Shown: positions 1 to 12,487 of the stretch, in pieces | How the letters are laid out: the number at the start of each line of letters is the position of its first letter | How positions within the stretch are numbered: the stretch's first letter is position 1 | NCBI GenBank assembly: GCA_017979445.1 | Contig: CM030706.1 | Span: 25,274,281 to 25,338,280 of the forward strand | DNA: 64,000 nucleotides | Direction: 5' to 3' | Source: Akebia trifoliata | Taxonomy: Eukaryota; Streptophyta; Magnoliopsida; Ranunculales; Lardizabalaceae | Notes under the pieces: model-generated | Seen by the model: only the letters and a program-made list of their open reading frames with translations | What the model was told of the DNA's origin: nothing | Databases searched by the model: none | Made by a program: the position numbers and the translations under genes

Positions 1-380
1 GGAGTTGTATCGTAGAAGAACGGGGGGTAGAGTATCACTTCTTCATCTATTATGGAAGTCAAGTTTGTGGCATGCTTTGAGGCCACAAGTCAAGCTCTTT
101 CATTCTTGAATTTTATTTCAGGACTTAGAGTTATCGACTCTATAGCTAAGCCATTAAATATATATTATGATAACACAATAGATGTTTTCTTCTCTAGGAA
201 TGACAAGTACTTGAATTGTGTGAAACATATGGAAATCAAGTACTTAGTTGTAAGAAAAATAGTCTAGAAATAATAAATGTCAATTAAATATTAATACCAC
301 GTTTATGATTGATGATCCATTAATAAAAGGGTTATAACCAAAGGATTACAAAGAACATGTTAAGATGAGGCTTTTGGAGA
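1..380 (+). pseudogene. Ty1/copia pol, RNase H C-terminal fragment
   Basis: The first ~270 bases read as the end of a copia-type RNase H. A stretch like 'EVKFVACFEATSQA' corresponds to the family's conserved 'MEAEF(V/I)A..EA..QA' region, followed by a 'PL.IY.DN' region and a 'KH.EIKYLVV' region. A stop follows at about 265, but the same family reading can be followed past further stops (a 'MIDDPLIKGL' stretch, matching the family's 'ADP.TKGL' ending) to about 380. The 5' part of the polyprotein lies outside the window. It is on the opposite strand from the copia element that begins to its right, so it is a different insertion. It is a decayed remnant, not a gene. The family is secure; the end point is approximate. 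Confidence 0.75.
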
Positions 381-529
381 AACCTTGATGAAAATAGAAT
401 TTTCTCTTAATGGTATGTTGTAATTGACATTAATATAGTACTAAATAAAGTGTTTCTATTTATTTTATTTTTCCATTTTGTATTTTATTATATAGATATT
501 GAAATTGTGAGACTTCGTACCGTTTCTAG
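381..529. other. AT-rich stretch between two copia remnants
   Basis: No coding signal is visible. It should contain the 3' end of the left copia fragment and the join to the next, minus-strand copia LTR, but neither boundary can be placed from sequence alone. Confidence 0.4.
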
Positions 530-1450
530 TCCTATTAAACCTATGATCTCGAAGTAGGTCAAGTGATAAGTTTAACTCACCTAGAGCTATGCAGATACAC
601 CCTAAGTAATCTTGGTCTCGCAATTTTGCAATGTAGTGTAAAGCACTCAAAATTACAAAATTTAACACATGACATTCATAATCATTCGAGTGCAATTTGA
701 ATTAAAAGCATAGATCAAAAGAAGAGACAAGACTTATAGTGGTTCGACGATGTACCTATATCCACTCTTAAGAAACTATCCACAAGGTTCTTAGTTTCAC
801 TATCAAAGGTTTGTGATTAAACCTTAAACCGTTTACAAGATTTTTATACCTAGGCTAAATCTTAAACCTTAAGCATGAGAGAAACTCTTCCTTTCAAAAT
901 CTTAGTTTTATGTTTAGAGAACTCAAAACTTATTCTCTTATCAAAAGTCCTAGACTCTAGAAAGATGTTGATTTTTTATGGGCTCAACCAAGTAATCACT
1001 TACAAATGACATTCAAATGAAAAACAAACTATAATGACTAGCTCAATACTTAGAATTTTCCAATCATGGCCTTGTATTCTTTGGGTACTTGAGCTTCACT
1101 ACATCTGTTAATTTTTGCTTCTTGAGTTTTACTCTGTTGAACTTTTGCTCCTTGCTTCAACTAATGTACCAATGTATGCAAGGTGATGGGAATATAAGTG
1201 AAGATGGATCAAGTGATAGGTTTAGAGATGTTGTAGGTGGGTTCAACTGGATCTAGGCTCTCATGCGAGTTGAGGGTGCTCTAGGATGTATGGGAGTCTT
1301 GGGAGCAGAATTCCTCAAGCTTTGATCAAAGCTCAAATGAAGCAAGAGCTTCAAATATAAATAAAATGTGTTGGGTAAAGGATACCTGTCGGTGGTACTT
1401 CCAAATTGTCGGTAACATCGATAGTTAGTAATAGGGGGACACGGTTGAGA
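530..1450 (-). repeat. Degenerate copia LTR (3' LTR of a minus-strand element)
   Basis: This segment matches, with many substitutions and small indels, 6500-7040 joined to 36934-37300. Examples are the 'ggttcttagtttcactatc' and 'tcatgcgagttga' blocks. The two are the two LTRs of one old minus-strand copia element; the right copy is split by the Tekay-like insertion at 7041-36933. The match to the unsplit copy here is what shows the flanks of that insertion were once contiguous. Exact LTR ends and a target duplication could not be identified, so limits are approximate. Confidence 0.6.
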
Positions 1451-1455
1451 GATCA

Positions 1456-1692
1456 TTAGTGTCCTAGAATGCACACGTGCACTCTACCAATTCTCGATCG
1501 ACGGTTCAAAGGGAGCATATCCCCAATGGATTTTTGAAAATAGTCAGAACACATCGAATCCAAGGGTTTAGTGAAAATATCGGCTAGTTGACTCTCGATA
1601 ACATAATAATTGTCGAAAGTGCAAAGACCTCTTATAATGATTGTCCCATGAATGTTAGAGATCTCACACACCTCTTGGTTGAATCTCACCAA
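1456..1692 (-). pseudogene. copia RNase H C-terminal fragment
   Basis: The minus-strand frame contains 'ESQLADIFTKPLD', the hallmark ending of plant copia RNase H, 31 codons before the C-terminus. It lies just inside the LTR at 530-1450, as expected for the 3' end of the polyprotein. It is followed on the minus strand by non-coding sequence. RT, integrase and most of RNase H are missing between this fragment and the gag/protease-flank region at 1697, so the element carries a large internal deletion. Confidence 0.8.
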
Positions 1693-1696
1693 GTTT

Positions 1697-2213
1697 GTTA
1701 TCTATCACATATTTGAGATATGTTTAGGAGGTTATGTTTCAAATCGTCCACATAGAAACATTTTCAACCTTGGGCATTCCTAACTCACTGACCATACCAC
1801 ACCCAATAATCTTAGCGGTGTTACCATCACTAAGGGCAACCTCTATCAATCTACCAAGTAATTGAATTGACTTCAATCACCGATCTTGTGTCTAGAGCAA
1901 CCTTTATCTAGCTACCATCTTGTGAAGTTTGTCGATCTTAATAACAGCGTGAATCACAAGGCACTGTCCCCAAACATAACTTTGCATTGTAAGTTCAATT
2001 TTTGGGGTTGGGGATTGCACACCAGAGGAGAACAGATTTTCATATTAAGATTACTTTTCTCTTTCACATATGAGTTTTTATTGGGGAGCCTATTTTTCTT
2101 AGGTGGTCTTGAAAAGGATTTATGTTTTGAATTCCTTCCTACATTTTGATTGTCTCTACTTGATCTAAGAAATTCTCAAGTTTTCTCATTTATGAGTTAA
2201 ATTTTCTTAAGTA
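1697..2213 (-). pseudogene. copia protease-flank / gag-pre-integrase remnant
   Basis: On the minus strand, near 1870-1895, a 'GCSRH..GD' stretch matches the plant copia 'DSGCSRHMTGD' region downstream of the protease active site. It is followed by a readable but frame-broken 'SDG....IIG.G' region and a 'P..ENV' region typical of the sequence before gag-pre-integrase. 2010-2213 continues toward gag with several stops. It rejoins 4378 once the solo LTR is removed. Heavily decayed. Confidence 0.6.
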
Positions 2214-2218
2214 GGTCC
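2214..2218. repeat. 5-bp target-site duplication, left copy (GGTCC)
   Basis: GGTCC here is repeated exactly at 4373-4377, directly outside the LTR ends. Confidence 0.85.
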
Positions 2219-4372
2219 TGTAGAAACGTTGGTTTCAAAACCTTTGTAGAGTTCATTTATGCGGGGTTAAGAGTCGCCACCATTCAATTAAAGTGTGAAT
2301 AAACACTATAAAAAGTTTTTTAAAATTTTGTCTTGTGTCTTGTAGTGACCCACATATCCGAAGATAAGGAAGAAATGGTCTACCTAGATTTGTAAGGTAA
2401 GGAGGTTCGGTTGAGAGACAAGGAAGGTGTCAGGCACCTTGTCCCACCCATCTTAAGATAGTTACCAATATAAGACCATAAGTGAAGATTAGAAACTTTT
2501 TTTGAATTTTGAAAATAGAAGAAATTATAAAAACAGTTAAGAAACAAAAGAAGTATAATTTAAACTAATGAGTAAGCTAAAATATAAATATTGCTTGTTG
2601 AAATTTTTTGTGAGCTTAGGATGTGGTGAGAATCCTTGTGGATTTTACCTTTTTAAATACATTGACTCCTTTAAAGGGCATGTGCTCACTTGGGAGCATC
2701 TTTTTGTTGGTTTAGCCTTTAGGAGGTGTCCATGAGTTAGACACCACTATGACAGACTAGAAACCTTATGCATGAGATGTGTTCTCTTTGGGACTATTTT
2801 TGTTAGCGTAAAAAATTAAGTACAGATCTAGGTAGATCCACACCTTTGACCCTTAACTATTTTAAAGAAAACACAATGTGATGTTTGTATGCATGTATAG
2901 AGTATGCATGTAATGGACTTAGAAAGAGAAGATTACCTCCAAGGTGGGATTACTTTAATCTATTAGGAAAGAAAATAAAAAAATCTCTATTCTAAGAATT
3001 TAAACTTACAAGAAAAGTAAAAAATAACTAATCTAAAAAATTGAAACTTGCAAGAAAATAAATATAAAACTAATCTACATTAATGCTTTCATGGAGTTTA
3101 TTAAGGGTTTATAAGAGGAGATTACCTCTATGAAGTTTTATTCTCTACCTCCAAGCTCATCAAGGCAAATAAAATCTACATTGTTACATGCATAGAAAAC
3201 CTAAACCTGCTTAAATATAAACAAGGGGAATAGATAAAGGAGAGAGGTTTAGAAAAATAATCACATAAAAAATTAGACCTAAACCCTACCTTGGTCTATT
3301 TTTTCTTCTTCTTCGTATTCTTCTTTGTTAGAGGTTTTTGAAAGTTTGGGAAAAGATTTGAACAAATTTTTTGTAGGTTAGAAAGCTTTGAGGAGAAACT
3401 TAGACACAATTTTAGATTATTTCAATTCCTCCTTTTTGCCTTGGAAGGGGTTCTATTTATAGGATTTTGGGAGACCGTTGAGGATAAATTTGTCCAAAAT
3501 CAAAGGATTCCCAATATTTTTAATAAAACCTTTAAAATTACCTCTCCTCTCATTGGACTTGATGGTCTTTTACTCACTTTTTACCTTGACTTTGGGTCAA
3601 ATCCTAGAGAATTAGGCTAAATAACATATAAATATGAACTTGGATTTTGAACGTTAAGAATGTATTTGTTTACAAGTTCTAAAGAATTCTTTGAGTTAGG
3701 TAAGGTGGTCAAATCTCATTGAACTTGATCTAATTACATTGACTCTTTTTAGATTGTGGATAGACTTAGAGGTCATAAGTGTAATTTACATTGATTTAGT
3801 TTTAATAAGATGAGGTTAAGGTGATAATTACACTTATGTGTGGACCAATTTGACCAAGGGTCTTTATTGGAAGAATATGTAAATTATAAGAAGGCCATGA
3901 TGATTGGTTTATTAAAGAATTAAAGGATGAGCAAAAATGTAAAATATAGGGATTTTCTTGAGGAAAAAATCATTAAGGAGAAGGTTAAGGGGTAACTAAC
4001 CCTAACCAAATTTAAGTGCACATAAGTTAGAAAACTGTCCGATAGAATTGGCTTTGGGTGAACCAAGGCTTGAGCAAATTTTATGCCTGGCCGTAGGTCA
4101 TCCTTGGACCAAACAAATGTTGTGTCTAGTTGTAGGTAACCTTTGGCCAGGCTTAAAAATTGCTTTAGCCGTGGTTTACCCTTGGCCAAGCTAAAAATTT
4201 TACCTAGCTGTGGGTCATCCTAAGTTAAATTTTGTTGAAAATGGTCATCGGACCTTGGTTGCTTGCAAATTTTGGATTTTTGAACCCTCTAGAAATTTCC
4301 TCAGGTCAAGTCTCTTCTTAGAAAGTTTTTGATGCTCTCGAACTTGGCCTAGGAAAAAATGGGGTATTTACA
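2219..4372 (-). mobile_element. Solo LTR, gypsy (Tat-like), minus orientation
   Basis: A 2154-bp block begins TGTAGAAACG and ends ATTTACA on the + strand, so it has the TG...CA ends of an LTR; read on the minus strand it starts TGTAAATACCCC. It is flanked by a perfect 5-bp duplication GGTCC (2214-2218 and 4373-4377). Near its left end, the minus strand reads 'ggtggcgactc', the block that sits near the 3' end of the other Tat-type LTRs in this window. No internal element sequence remains, so it is a solo LTR left by LTR-LTR recombination. It interrupts the gag region of the copia element. Confidence 0.85.
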
Positions 4373-4377
4373 GGTCC

Positions 4378-6464
4378 CTCACATTACTGTCCACTTTAGG
4401 AGATGAAGAATTTCTCATTTCTTGGACTTGGAAGGCTTTTCTTTTTTCACAGATGGTTATTATAACAAAGCATTTTCTTTCCTATGAACCTTTTTCTCCA
4501 CCACTAAAGGTTTACCAATAAGAGTTAGGGTGATTTGAGAGTAGTTGAACTTATATTTGGCATACTAGAATTTCATGTGACCATTATTTCTCCAGAAGTT
4601 ACTAGTAATGACTTTATTGGAGTTGGATGATTTTCTTGAAATAAACACCTAGGGAGAATGAGGTGAAGTAAAAGTATGCCTATAATAACCCAAGCCCCCC
4701 TTATCCCCAAAAGGCTTTCTCATACCCAAAATTTTTTCTAGCTTTTCACTTCCTTGGGTATAGTTACGTTTGAGTATAGATGTATCAGATTCTAATGAAT
4801 TAATGTCCAATTTGAAAGTCTTATTTTCTTCTCTAAGATTTTCAAGATCTTTATTCTAATGATCTATAGTTGAGTTTTCTATGTCAAGAAAGGTTCTTAA
4901 CTGTTGTGCATGTTTGAACAACTCCTTTTCTTGTCAATAGACTTCTTAGACACAACTAGAAGACTAGACTCTCTTTGAAAAGTTATTTCAAGTTCTATTT
5001 TTAGATTTTTGATTTCTAGCCTTAACAGGTATTTTTCTTCACAAGCCTTTTCAAGATCTTCTTTCAGCTTTTCTTTTTGTACTTTACCTTGACATGTCTC
5101 TATGTTAATTTCACATGGTTTATAAACAATTAGTCAAAAGTCGACTGAAGTTCCAAGTCATTATCATCACCTTCCTCATTCTCCTCATTGGAAGAAGAGG
5201 CTTCTTGAGGAGAAGTCTGATCTACAAATTGTTTTTCTTCCTTAACTTTATCCTCATCAGGGATGGAAATCGTGGTAGATGTCAGAAGGATACTAAGGGT
5301 GCTATAATCTTCCGAATCTGAAAAAAACTTATTCCTTGCCCTCTAACTCATCCGAGTCATCCCACGTGGCTTTTTAGCCATGGTTTTACTCTTAAACCTA
5401 GGTTTTGGGGGATCCGACAATCCAAGCTTAGAGGGACAAAATTTGGCTTAATGTTCAATACCTCCACAATTATAACATTCAATATCATCCCTTGACTTTG
5501 ATGGAGTTTTACAAATGGGATTTCTTTTGCCAATAGGATTAATCTTTTTATTGAAGCTATTTGATCCTTTCTTTCTAAATAATTTTTAAAATTTTAATAT
5601 CATTAAAGCTAGTTCGACTTCATTTATGTCACTCACATCATCTTCCTTTTATTGTGATTTTGGGAGGAAGAATGAGATGAAACTTGTTTTGAAAATTTAG
5701 AAAAAGGCTTAGAGGAAGAGGTTTTAAGGATCATTGTCTTTCCTTTTGAAAGAGGACTTTCAAAATGGAGTTCGTAACTAGTGAGAGAATCCATAAGTTT
5801 TTCACCCATCATTGTTTTCACATCTTGATATTCTTCAATCGAGGTTACCTTAGCGGTGAACCTATTTGGTAGGGATATAGGAAATTTTGCACAAATCCTA
5901 CCTTTTGAAATAAGCTCTCCTATATAGAACATATAATTATAAATGTGACTAAGTTTTGCATAGAATTCCTGGACCTTATCATTTTTTTCTATCCTAATGT
6001 TTTCAAATTATGTCTTAAGAAATTGGAGTTTTAACTTCTTGATAATATTAGTGCCTTCATATGCAATTTCTAGGATTTTTCAAGTTTGTTTTGCAAATGT
6101 ACAAGTGCATAATCTTTAAAATTCATCCTTAAATATAGTCGAGTGTATTACATTAAGTGTTTTCATATTGTTTTCAACTGTCCATATTTCCTTGATCGGT
6201 CAATTGCCTTTTTGGCTTTGGAATCATTATAGAGATACAATCTTTTTTTATGATGTCCATAAGGTGCTCCCATTCTTCCTCAAGAATGCTCCATGCATCT
6301 TTCCTCAAGGAATTGATGTGAATTATCATCTCCAATTTCCCATAGGCACATTTTGTGCCATCAAAAGTTTGAGAACAACCAGAGGACAATTTGTCAAACT
6401 TAGACATTGATTCAAAGTCTTGGGATGAACTATAGGTTGTTAAGCCTATCGAGAATGGTACCAA
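4378..6464 (-). pseudogene. copia gag (UBN2-type) with CCHC zinc knuckle
   Basis: Read on the minus strand. About 6170-6464 holds an N-terminal gag region with an 'FDGT...Y.K.EM' motif and 'AWSILEEEWE'. 5633-5932 holds the UBN2 part ('LP.RF.AKVT.IEE', then 'SL.SYELHFE'). About 5410-5480 holds a zinc knuckle of form CX2CX4HX4C whose spacer contains a stop. 4680-5350 downstream is a glutamate/lysine-rich region that looks coiled-coil. This is the order of plant copia gag. Frames are broken repeatedly, so it is a pseudogene. It continues at 2213 after the solo LTR. Confidence 0.75.
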
Positions 6465-7040
6465 TTGAAATTACAAGATTTTGTATGGTATCTAATCTTG
6501 GACGTAGGTGAATAGAAGAATTTTTAAAAAAAAACTTATGTTCTCTAGGTAGGTTAAAGGATAAGTTTTACTCACCTACACCTTAAGTAATCTAGGTTTC
6601 ACAATTATGCAATGTATCATAAAACACTCAAAAATTACATAATTTAACACGTGGCATTCATGGCAAGAATTCATGACATTCATAATCATTCAAGTGAAAT
6701 TTGAATTAAAACTAAGGATCATAAGAGGAGACACAAGATTTATAGTGGTTCGACAATGAGCCTATATCCACTCTCAAGAACATCCCCACAAGGTTCTTAG
6801 TTTCACTATCAAAGGTTTGTGGTTAACCTTAAACCATTTACAAGAATTTTATACCTAGGCTAAATCTTAAGATTGAGAGAAAATCTTCTTATCAAAAATC
6901 TAAGTTTTATGTTGAGGGAACTCAAAACATATTCTCTTATCAAGACTCCTAGACTCTAGCAAGAACTTGGTTTAATGGTCGGATCAATCAAATAACCATG
7001 AACAAATGACTTTCAAATGAGAAAGAAACTACAAGAACTC
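6465..7040 (-). repeat. copia leader and first part of its 5' LTR
   Basis: From about 6500 this matches the LTR at 530-1450, ending where the Tekay-like element inserted after 7040. The remainder of this LTR resumes at 36934. I could not identify a clear primer-binding site between gag and the LTR. Confidence 0.6.
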
Positions 7041-7795
7041 TGTGGCGCCCCTAAAATATTAACATAAAGTCCCATGTCAAATCTCGAGTTACTAAGTGGC
7101 GCCTCAAAATTTCAGTATGGTTTCCTCTGTTTATGTTACCATTCTAAGGCATTAAATACCTGCTTCACGTGATAAACGATATACATTATATCATGTATGT
7201 ATAGATACAAAATATAATAATAACGGAAGCCTATATATATATATATATAATAATGTACGATAAATCAGAGTGCGAAAGAAGAAATTTATATACAGGATTA
7301 TACAGAAACCTTTCACTTTAACAAAAGTTCTAATACTCAAACCAAAATCTATTATACTACATGGACTAACTGACGTCGTTAAGGGATATAATCCCAATAC
7401 TCACCAGGGATATAATTCTATCTGACCGACTAGATAATCGTCACTCGTGCTCTGTACCTGCTTCGCCAAGCGTCGGATCTGAGACTAAAAAATAGAGAAG
7501 GAAAGAGTAAGTAACAATAATTACCTAATAGGGAGGCAAACAATTCTTGCCAATAACATCTCCTAACATGAAAAAATAAGCATAATAAATCATTTCAACA
7601 TATGCAAAGTTTTACAGAATAAACTACAATTAACTGATACATATAACAGGGATGAGCAACTAAACATTTTAAAACTCACATTACATCAATCAGTAGTACT
7701 TACTATAACATTTTCTTTTTATACAAATCTAATTAACCAAATGAAAATATTAAACATACATTTCATTTTATATATCAAAATAAAGCAATAGATAT
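7041..7795 (-). repeat. Tekay-like 3' LTR, distal part
   Basis: This is the reverse complement of the 3' third of the + strand solo LTR at 9560-12487. For example 'catttcattttata' at 7760-7774 matches its complement near 11770. It is separated from the rest of the same LTR (13471-15682) by the Tat-like solo LTR; joining the pieces gives about 2.96 kb, close to the 2928 bp of the solo copy. Confidence 0.85.
7791..7795. repeat. Target-site duplication, left copy (GATAT)
   Basis: GATAT here pairs with GATAC at 13471-13475. The unsplit paralog at 9560-12487 reads the uninterrupted sequence with GTATC on its strand, so GATAC is ancestral. Confidence 0.8.
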
Positions 7796-9559
7796 TGTAG
7801 ACACCCCAATTTGAACGGGACCCTGCTCGAAAGGACCCAAAAATAGTAGTTTTTCAATAAAATGAGCCAACGGGCCCTAAAAGCCTAAATCTAAAAATAA
7901 TTGGACATTTTTCTAGAATCGAGGCCCCTAAGACCTCCTAATAGTCTAGTGGGTCCATCCACAAAGATTTGGCACACCACCTTTATCGTCCCTACTCGAA
8001 AGGGCCCAAAAATATTGATTCTTCAACAAAGTTCATCAATAGGCCTCAAGGGCCCAAATCAGTGAAAAATAACATTTTGATCAAGTTGAGGCCCCTAATA
8101 CCTCCTAATGTTCTAATAGGCCCACCTGAAAAGACTCGGTATACTCCCGTCTACCCTGCTCTACTTTCAAAATCCAAAAATATCAATTTCCCAACAAAAT
8201 TTGTCAATGGGCCTCAAGGGCCCAAAACATTGAAAAAATGACATTTTGATCGAACCGAGGCCCTTGAGACCCCCTAATGGTTTAGTGGGCCCACCAAGGG
8301 GATTTTCCCTACCCTACACTTTCCCAACCTTCACCGCTCCGCTCTTGTATTAAGAAATACCCGATTTTCAATAAAATTCTCCAACAGGCCTAAAAAACCC
8401 GATTTGCCAACACGTGACATTTTGATCAATCCAATGATTCTAAAAATTTCTAAAAAGATAAAAAAATGTCAAATGAGACTTGGGATACCTACTACCCTCT
8501 ACCGCTCCCGAAAAATACCCTAAGCCCATCTACGGCCCACCAACCTTCAACTCCCTAAAATCAATCCCTAACCTTACTCCCTAACTTAAACCTAACTCCA
8601 CATAACCTAAAACCCAAAATATCTCCAACACATCCAACCCTACCCTAAAACAAACCCTCCCCAATTTCAAAATACTTACAACCTTCTTAAAACCCAAGCC
8701 AATGGCCCTAAGCCCAAACCCATATCCAATTCATATCCAACCCACAACCCTAACCCACTAACCACTACCCACATCAACCAATCACCCTATTAACATCAAA
8801 AGATGACACATGTCATCATCCCCTCTCACCTCCCTCATCTAATCACCTACCCCTATTACCTTTCTTTAAATAATTCATCTACCATCTCACATCTCTCCAA
8901 AAATCACCTCAACCCATACCCTATCCTAACCTAACCTATCACTCTTTTCTAACACCATCAACCACCCACATCATAACCCATACCCTACCCTAACCTAACC
9001 TATCACTCTTCTCTAACACCATCAACCACACACATCACAATCCATATCCTCTACACCCTACCCCATCACCTTTCCCTAAAACACTCCACCAACTCACATC
9101 ACAACCCACACCTCCCTCATCATTTCTTACAAAATCATTCCCACAAAAATCAATCCACTCTCCTTCTCTTTAATCAAACAACCATCATCACCAATCAACT
9201 AATCTCATCACCTCACTTTTCCATCTCCATTTGTCACATGTCATCATCCCCTCAATTCTCCCAAAATCCAACCAACCAACTTTTTACACAACCCATTACC
9301 CTAATTTAAACACCTTATCTCTTCAACCAACCTAACACTCAATCAAACACCTAACCCCTTACACCACCATTCTCCATTACTCATCTCATCCCACAAAACA
9401 CTCTACCCAAACGGTTTGGGTAAGTTCCAAACCATTTGGATCAAAAAACCTTAAATTTTATCACTATATAATTACCCTCCTATCCACTTAAAATTAAATA
9501 CCCCTCACACTCAATCCCTAATCATTCTATTCTTTTTCAACCCTTCATCCCATTATATT
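7796..9559 (+). mobile_element. Tat-like solo LTR, left part
   Basis: It starts TGTAGACACCCC, identical to the start of the Tat/Ogre-like element's LTRs. With 12488-13470 it forms one LTR of about 2.75 kb ending ATATCTACA, flanked by GATAT/GATAC. The segment is pyrimidine-rich on the + strand (many 'ccctaacc' and 'aacccata' runs) and contains four ~165-bp direct repeats (7821-8460) and a two-copy ~67-bp repeat (about 8910-9050). No coding content; a short open frame at 7969-8241 is just the repeats. Confidence 0.85.
7821..8460 (+). repeat. Four direct ~165-bp repeats in the U3 of the Tat-like solo LTR
   Basis: Copies start near 7821, 7990, 8154 and 8312 (spacings 169, 164, 158). Each begins 'ccct.ct', then a 'ccaaaaata' stretch, a 'ggcct.aa' block, 'acattttgatc', and 'gaggcccctaa.acc'. 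The fourth copy is the most diverged. They lie at the 5' end of the LTR, the usual place of enhancer repeats. Confidence 0.75.
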
Positions 9560-12487
9560 TGTAAAATCTTGAATTTTTTATTCATATCTCGAAAAAAAAT
9601 AAATAGTAAAATTTGAAAAAATCTTGAAAGTGGGACTTCGGGGTAAAAACTTTAGGATATTTCTGATCATTTTTAATGAAATTCGACCTCACCATTGGAT
9701 TCAAAATAATCTAAAAACATATTTAACTTGTAAACACACTCAAATGCGAGTCTGAATATAAAAGTTGCAAAATCCTCGATTACTGAATCGAACCAGGCTA
9801 AAATAGTGACTTTTTGCTAAAGCAAGAATTATTAATATTTGATTATACCATTGGACTCGTAACAAAAAATTATTGAACATAAACTATTTATTGTCATTTT
9901 TAAAAATCAGGAAGTCGAATTATAGTCAAAAATGAAAATGACGTCAATTTTAAGGGTCACCTCAGGCCAAAAATGTAAATTTTTGTTAGAGATAGAATTT
10001 ATAAAAATTAACCACACCATTAGATCTGGAATGAAAAATTAGATCAAATAGAGTATTCATTTGTTAATTTTGAAGTCCGGATGGTCACGTTATCATCGAT
10101 CAAAATAATATGAGAAATACCGATTTTGTCCGAAATTTTATATAAATAAAATTTTAATTTTTTTTATTACTTCGTCTTCCCCAACCCGTCCTACAGCCAA
10201 CGTTTTTTTTTTTTTTTAAATTTGTTTTTTTTTTAAACTTTCACCTTAGATCCCTCACAAACAGCTCGCCGTCAACGAACGACGCAGAAGGGAGAAACAT
10301 CCGCAACCTCATTATCTACAAAACCCACCCAATCTTTTTTCATTTCACTTTCTTTTTCACCTCGTATTGTCAAAAAATAGTCGTATATATATACGGGGAT
10401 TGCGTAACTTCAACCTCGGATTTCATTCGTTTCGGGGTCAAACCGTCATCTATCGCAGAAGGAAGAAAGGACGACAGCATCGAGATTTTCAAAATCACCT
10501 GGTCAGATTCAAAAATCAGTCGCTTCAAAATCTGATCTGTCTCGATTTTCATGCATGTATTTCAATTCTGTCGCATAGAGATAGTAAGGAACTCTCAATT
10601 TCTATTAGTAATCGTAGATTATGAAAATTGCATTTAGGATTTTATTAAAAATTTATGGTGAGTTTCCAAAAATCTCGAATTTAATTGATTATTTCAAATT
10701 CATGCCAGAACTTTCATGTTTGATATGTTTAACTGTATTTTATAACAAATTATACATATGTAGGATATTTCACCGGGTTATTTCCGTTAGTTAGGTTATA
10801 TGCATCGCTCGGACACCGTTTTGATTTAAATTTTGTACTTCTTCAATGTTATTGATAAAAATGAATTTCATAGCTAAAAAAATGATTTAATATTCAATGA
10901 ACTCATATTGAGTTGATGAATATGAGAAAGTGGATATTTTGTTTGAGAAATTGAAAATTATAAAAATCGAAAAAAGGAAAAAAACGTATGAAACAGTAAA
11001 ATGTCAGAGTTACACCCGAAATGTGATGTCTACATTTTACATTGTTGTGTTATGGGTAGGTTGGTGAATGGATATCCAGGGATAATGTTACTGGTTACAT
11101 GTTTATTTACTTTCTGTTAGCGTGAAGCCCTGTTTACTAGATATCCATTCTCAACCTTGTATTGTTAATTTCTCTTTTGTTTTCAAATGAAAATAATATA
11201 TATATATATATGTATACTATTTTGTGAGCTTTTAAAGAGTTTGTGAATGCCTGAAGGGATAGTATGTCATATCATTCGGAGTGGTGTACTATCCTGGGAT
11301 TTACAGTAGGGACCACCAAGCTCATACGTGGTATGGGACGCGTATGAAAATAGAGTAACAACTGAAATCCGAGTTATTCCTCTCTATCTTTATCAGTGAA
11401 CCTGTAATGTAAAGGTGGTCGTATACAAATGATTTGTATATTTGGGAATCACATGCACGCCATATAGGCATAGACGAAGATGATTAGTCAGTGATCACTA
11501 ACAATCTATAATAGTTGAACGTTCTAACACATCGAAAAAAGACCTATTGCTTACGGTCACGTCAAACGGCCAGCCTGAGCTGGATAAATGGTTAATCAAA
11601 CGTGATAAATGCAGCGACCGGCTACAAAATCAAGAATTAAAAGCTAAAGAAGAATTATAATATCATATCCTGACTGGGAGTGATCCAGTCATGAATCCTA
11701 ACTCTCTAATTCCAATACTCCACCATTATGTATTATGTATCTATTGTCTTATTTTGATGTATAAAATGAAATGCATGTTTAATGTTTCCATTTGATCAAT
11801 TAGATTTGTATAAAAAAATAATGTTATATTGAGTACTGCTGATCGATGTAATGTGAGTTTTAAAATGTTTAGTTGCTAATCCCTGATTATATGTACCAGT
11901 TAATCGTAGTTTCTTTTGTAAAATTTTACATATGTTAAAATGATTTAATATGTTTATTCGTTCATATTAGGAGAGGTTATTGACAGAAATTGTTTACTTC
12001 CCTACTGGGTAACCATTGTTACTCACCCTTTCCTTTTCCATTTTTTTTAGTTTCAGATCCGAAGCTTGGCGAGGCAGGTGTACAAAACGAGTGAGAATTA
12101 TCTGGTTGGTCAGATAGACAGCTAGAGTCCGTCACTTGGTGAGTATTGGGGTTATAGCCCCTAGTAGTATCAATTTGTCCAAAAGTATTATAAATTTTGT
12201 TCTGAGCGTTAGGACTTTTGTTAGAACGAAATTTTTTTATATAATCCCGTGTATAAATTTTTTCTTCTGCACTCTGATCTATCGTACGTTATTAGACGTA
12301 TATAAGCTTCCGCTAGTATTATATTTTGTTTGTTTATATGCATGATTGTATGTCGTTTATCAGGTACAGGTTGAACACCTTGGAATGCTAACATAAACAG
12401 AGGAGACCATGCCGAAATTTCGAGGTGCCACCTAGTACCTCGAGATCTGACATGGGGTTTTGTGTTAACATTTGGCGGGGCTCCACA
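9560..12487 (+). mobile_element. Tekay/Del-like solo LTR, plus orientation
   Basis: 2928 bp from TGTAAAATCTTG to GGCTCCACA. Flanks are ATATT (9555-9559) and ATATC (12488-12492), a 4 of 5 match. It is the reverse complement of the LTR made of 7041-7795 + 13471-15682, and of 35641-36933 over its first 1.3 kb. It sits inside the Tat-like solo LTR, so it is the youngest of the three nested layers here. Both strands contain short open frames near 10367-10624, but these recur as broken versions in the other LTR copies and are not genes. Confidence 0.85.

Noticed and set aside
10367..10624. Overlapping ORFs on both strands in the Tekay-like solo LTR
   Set aside because: Not conserved in the other LTR copies; LTR sequence.
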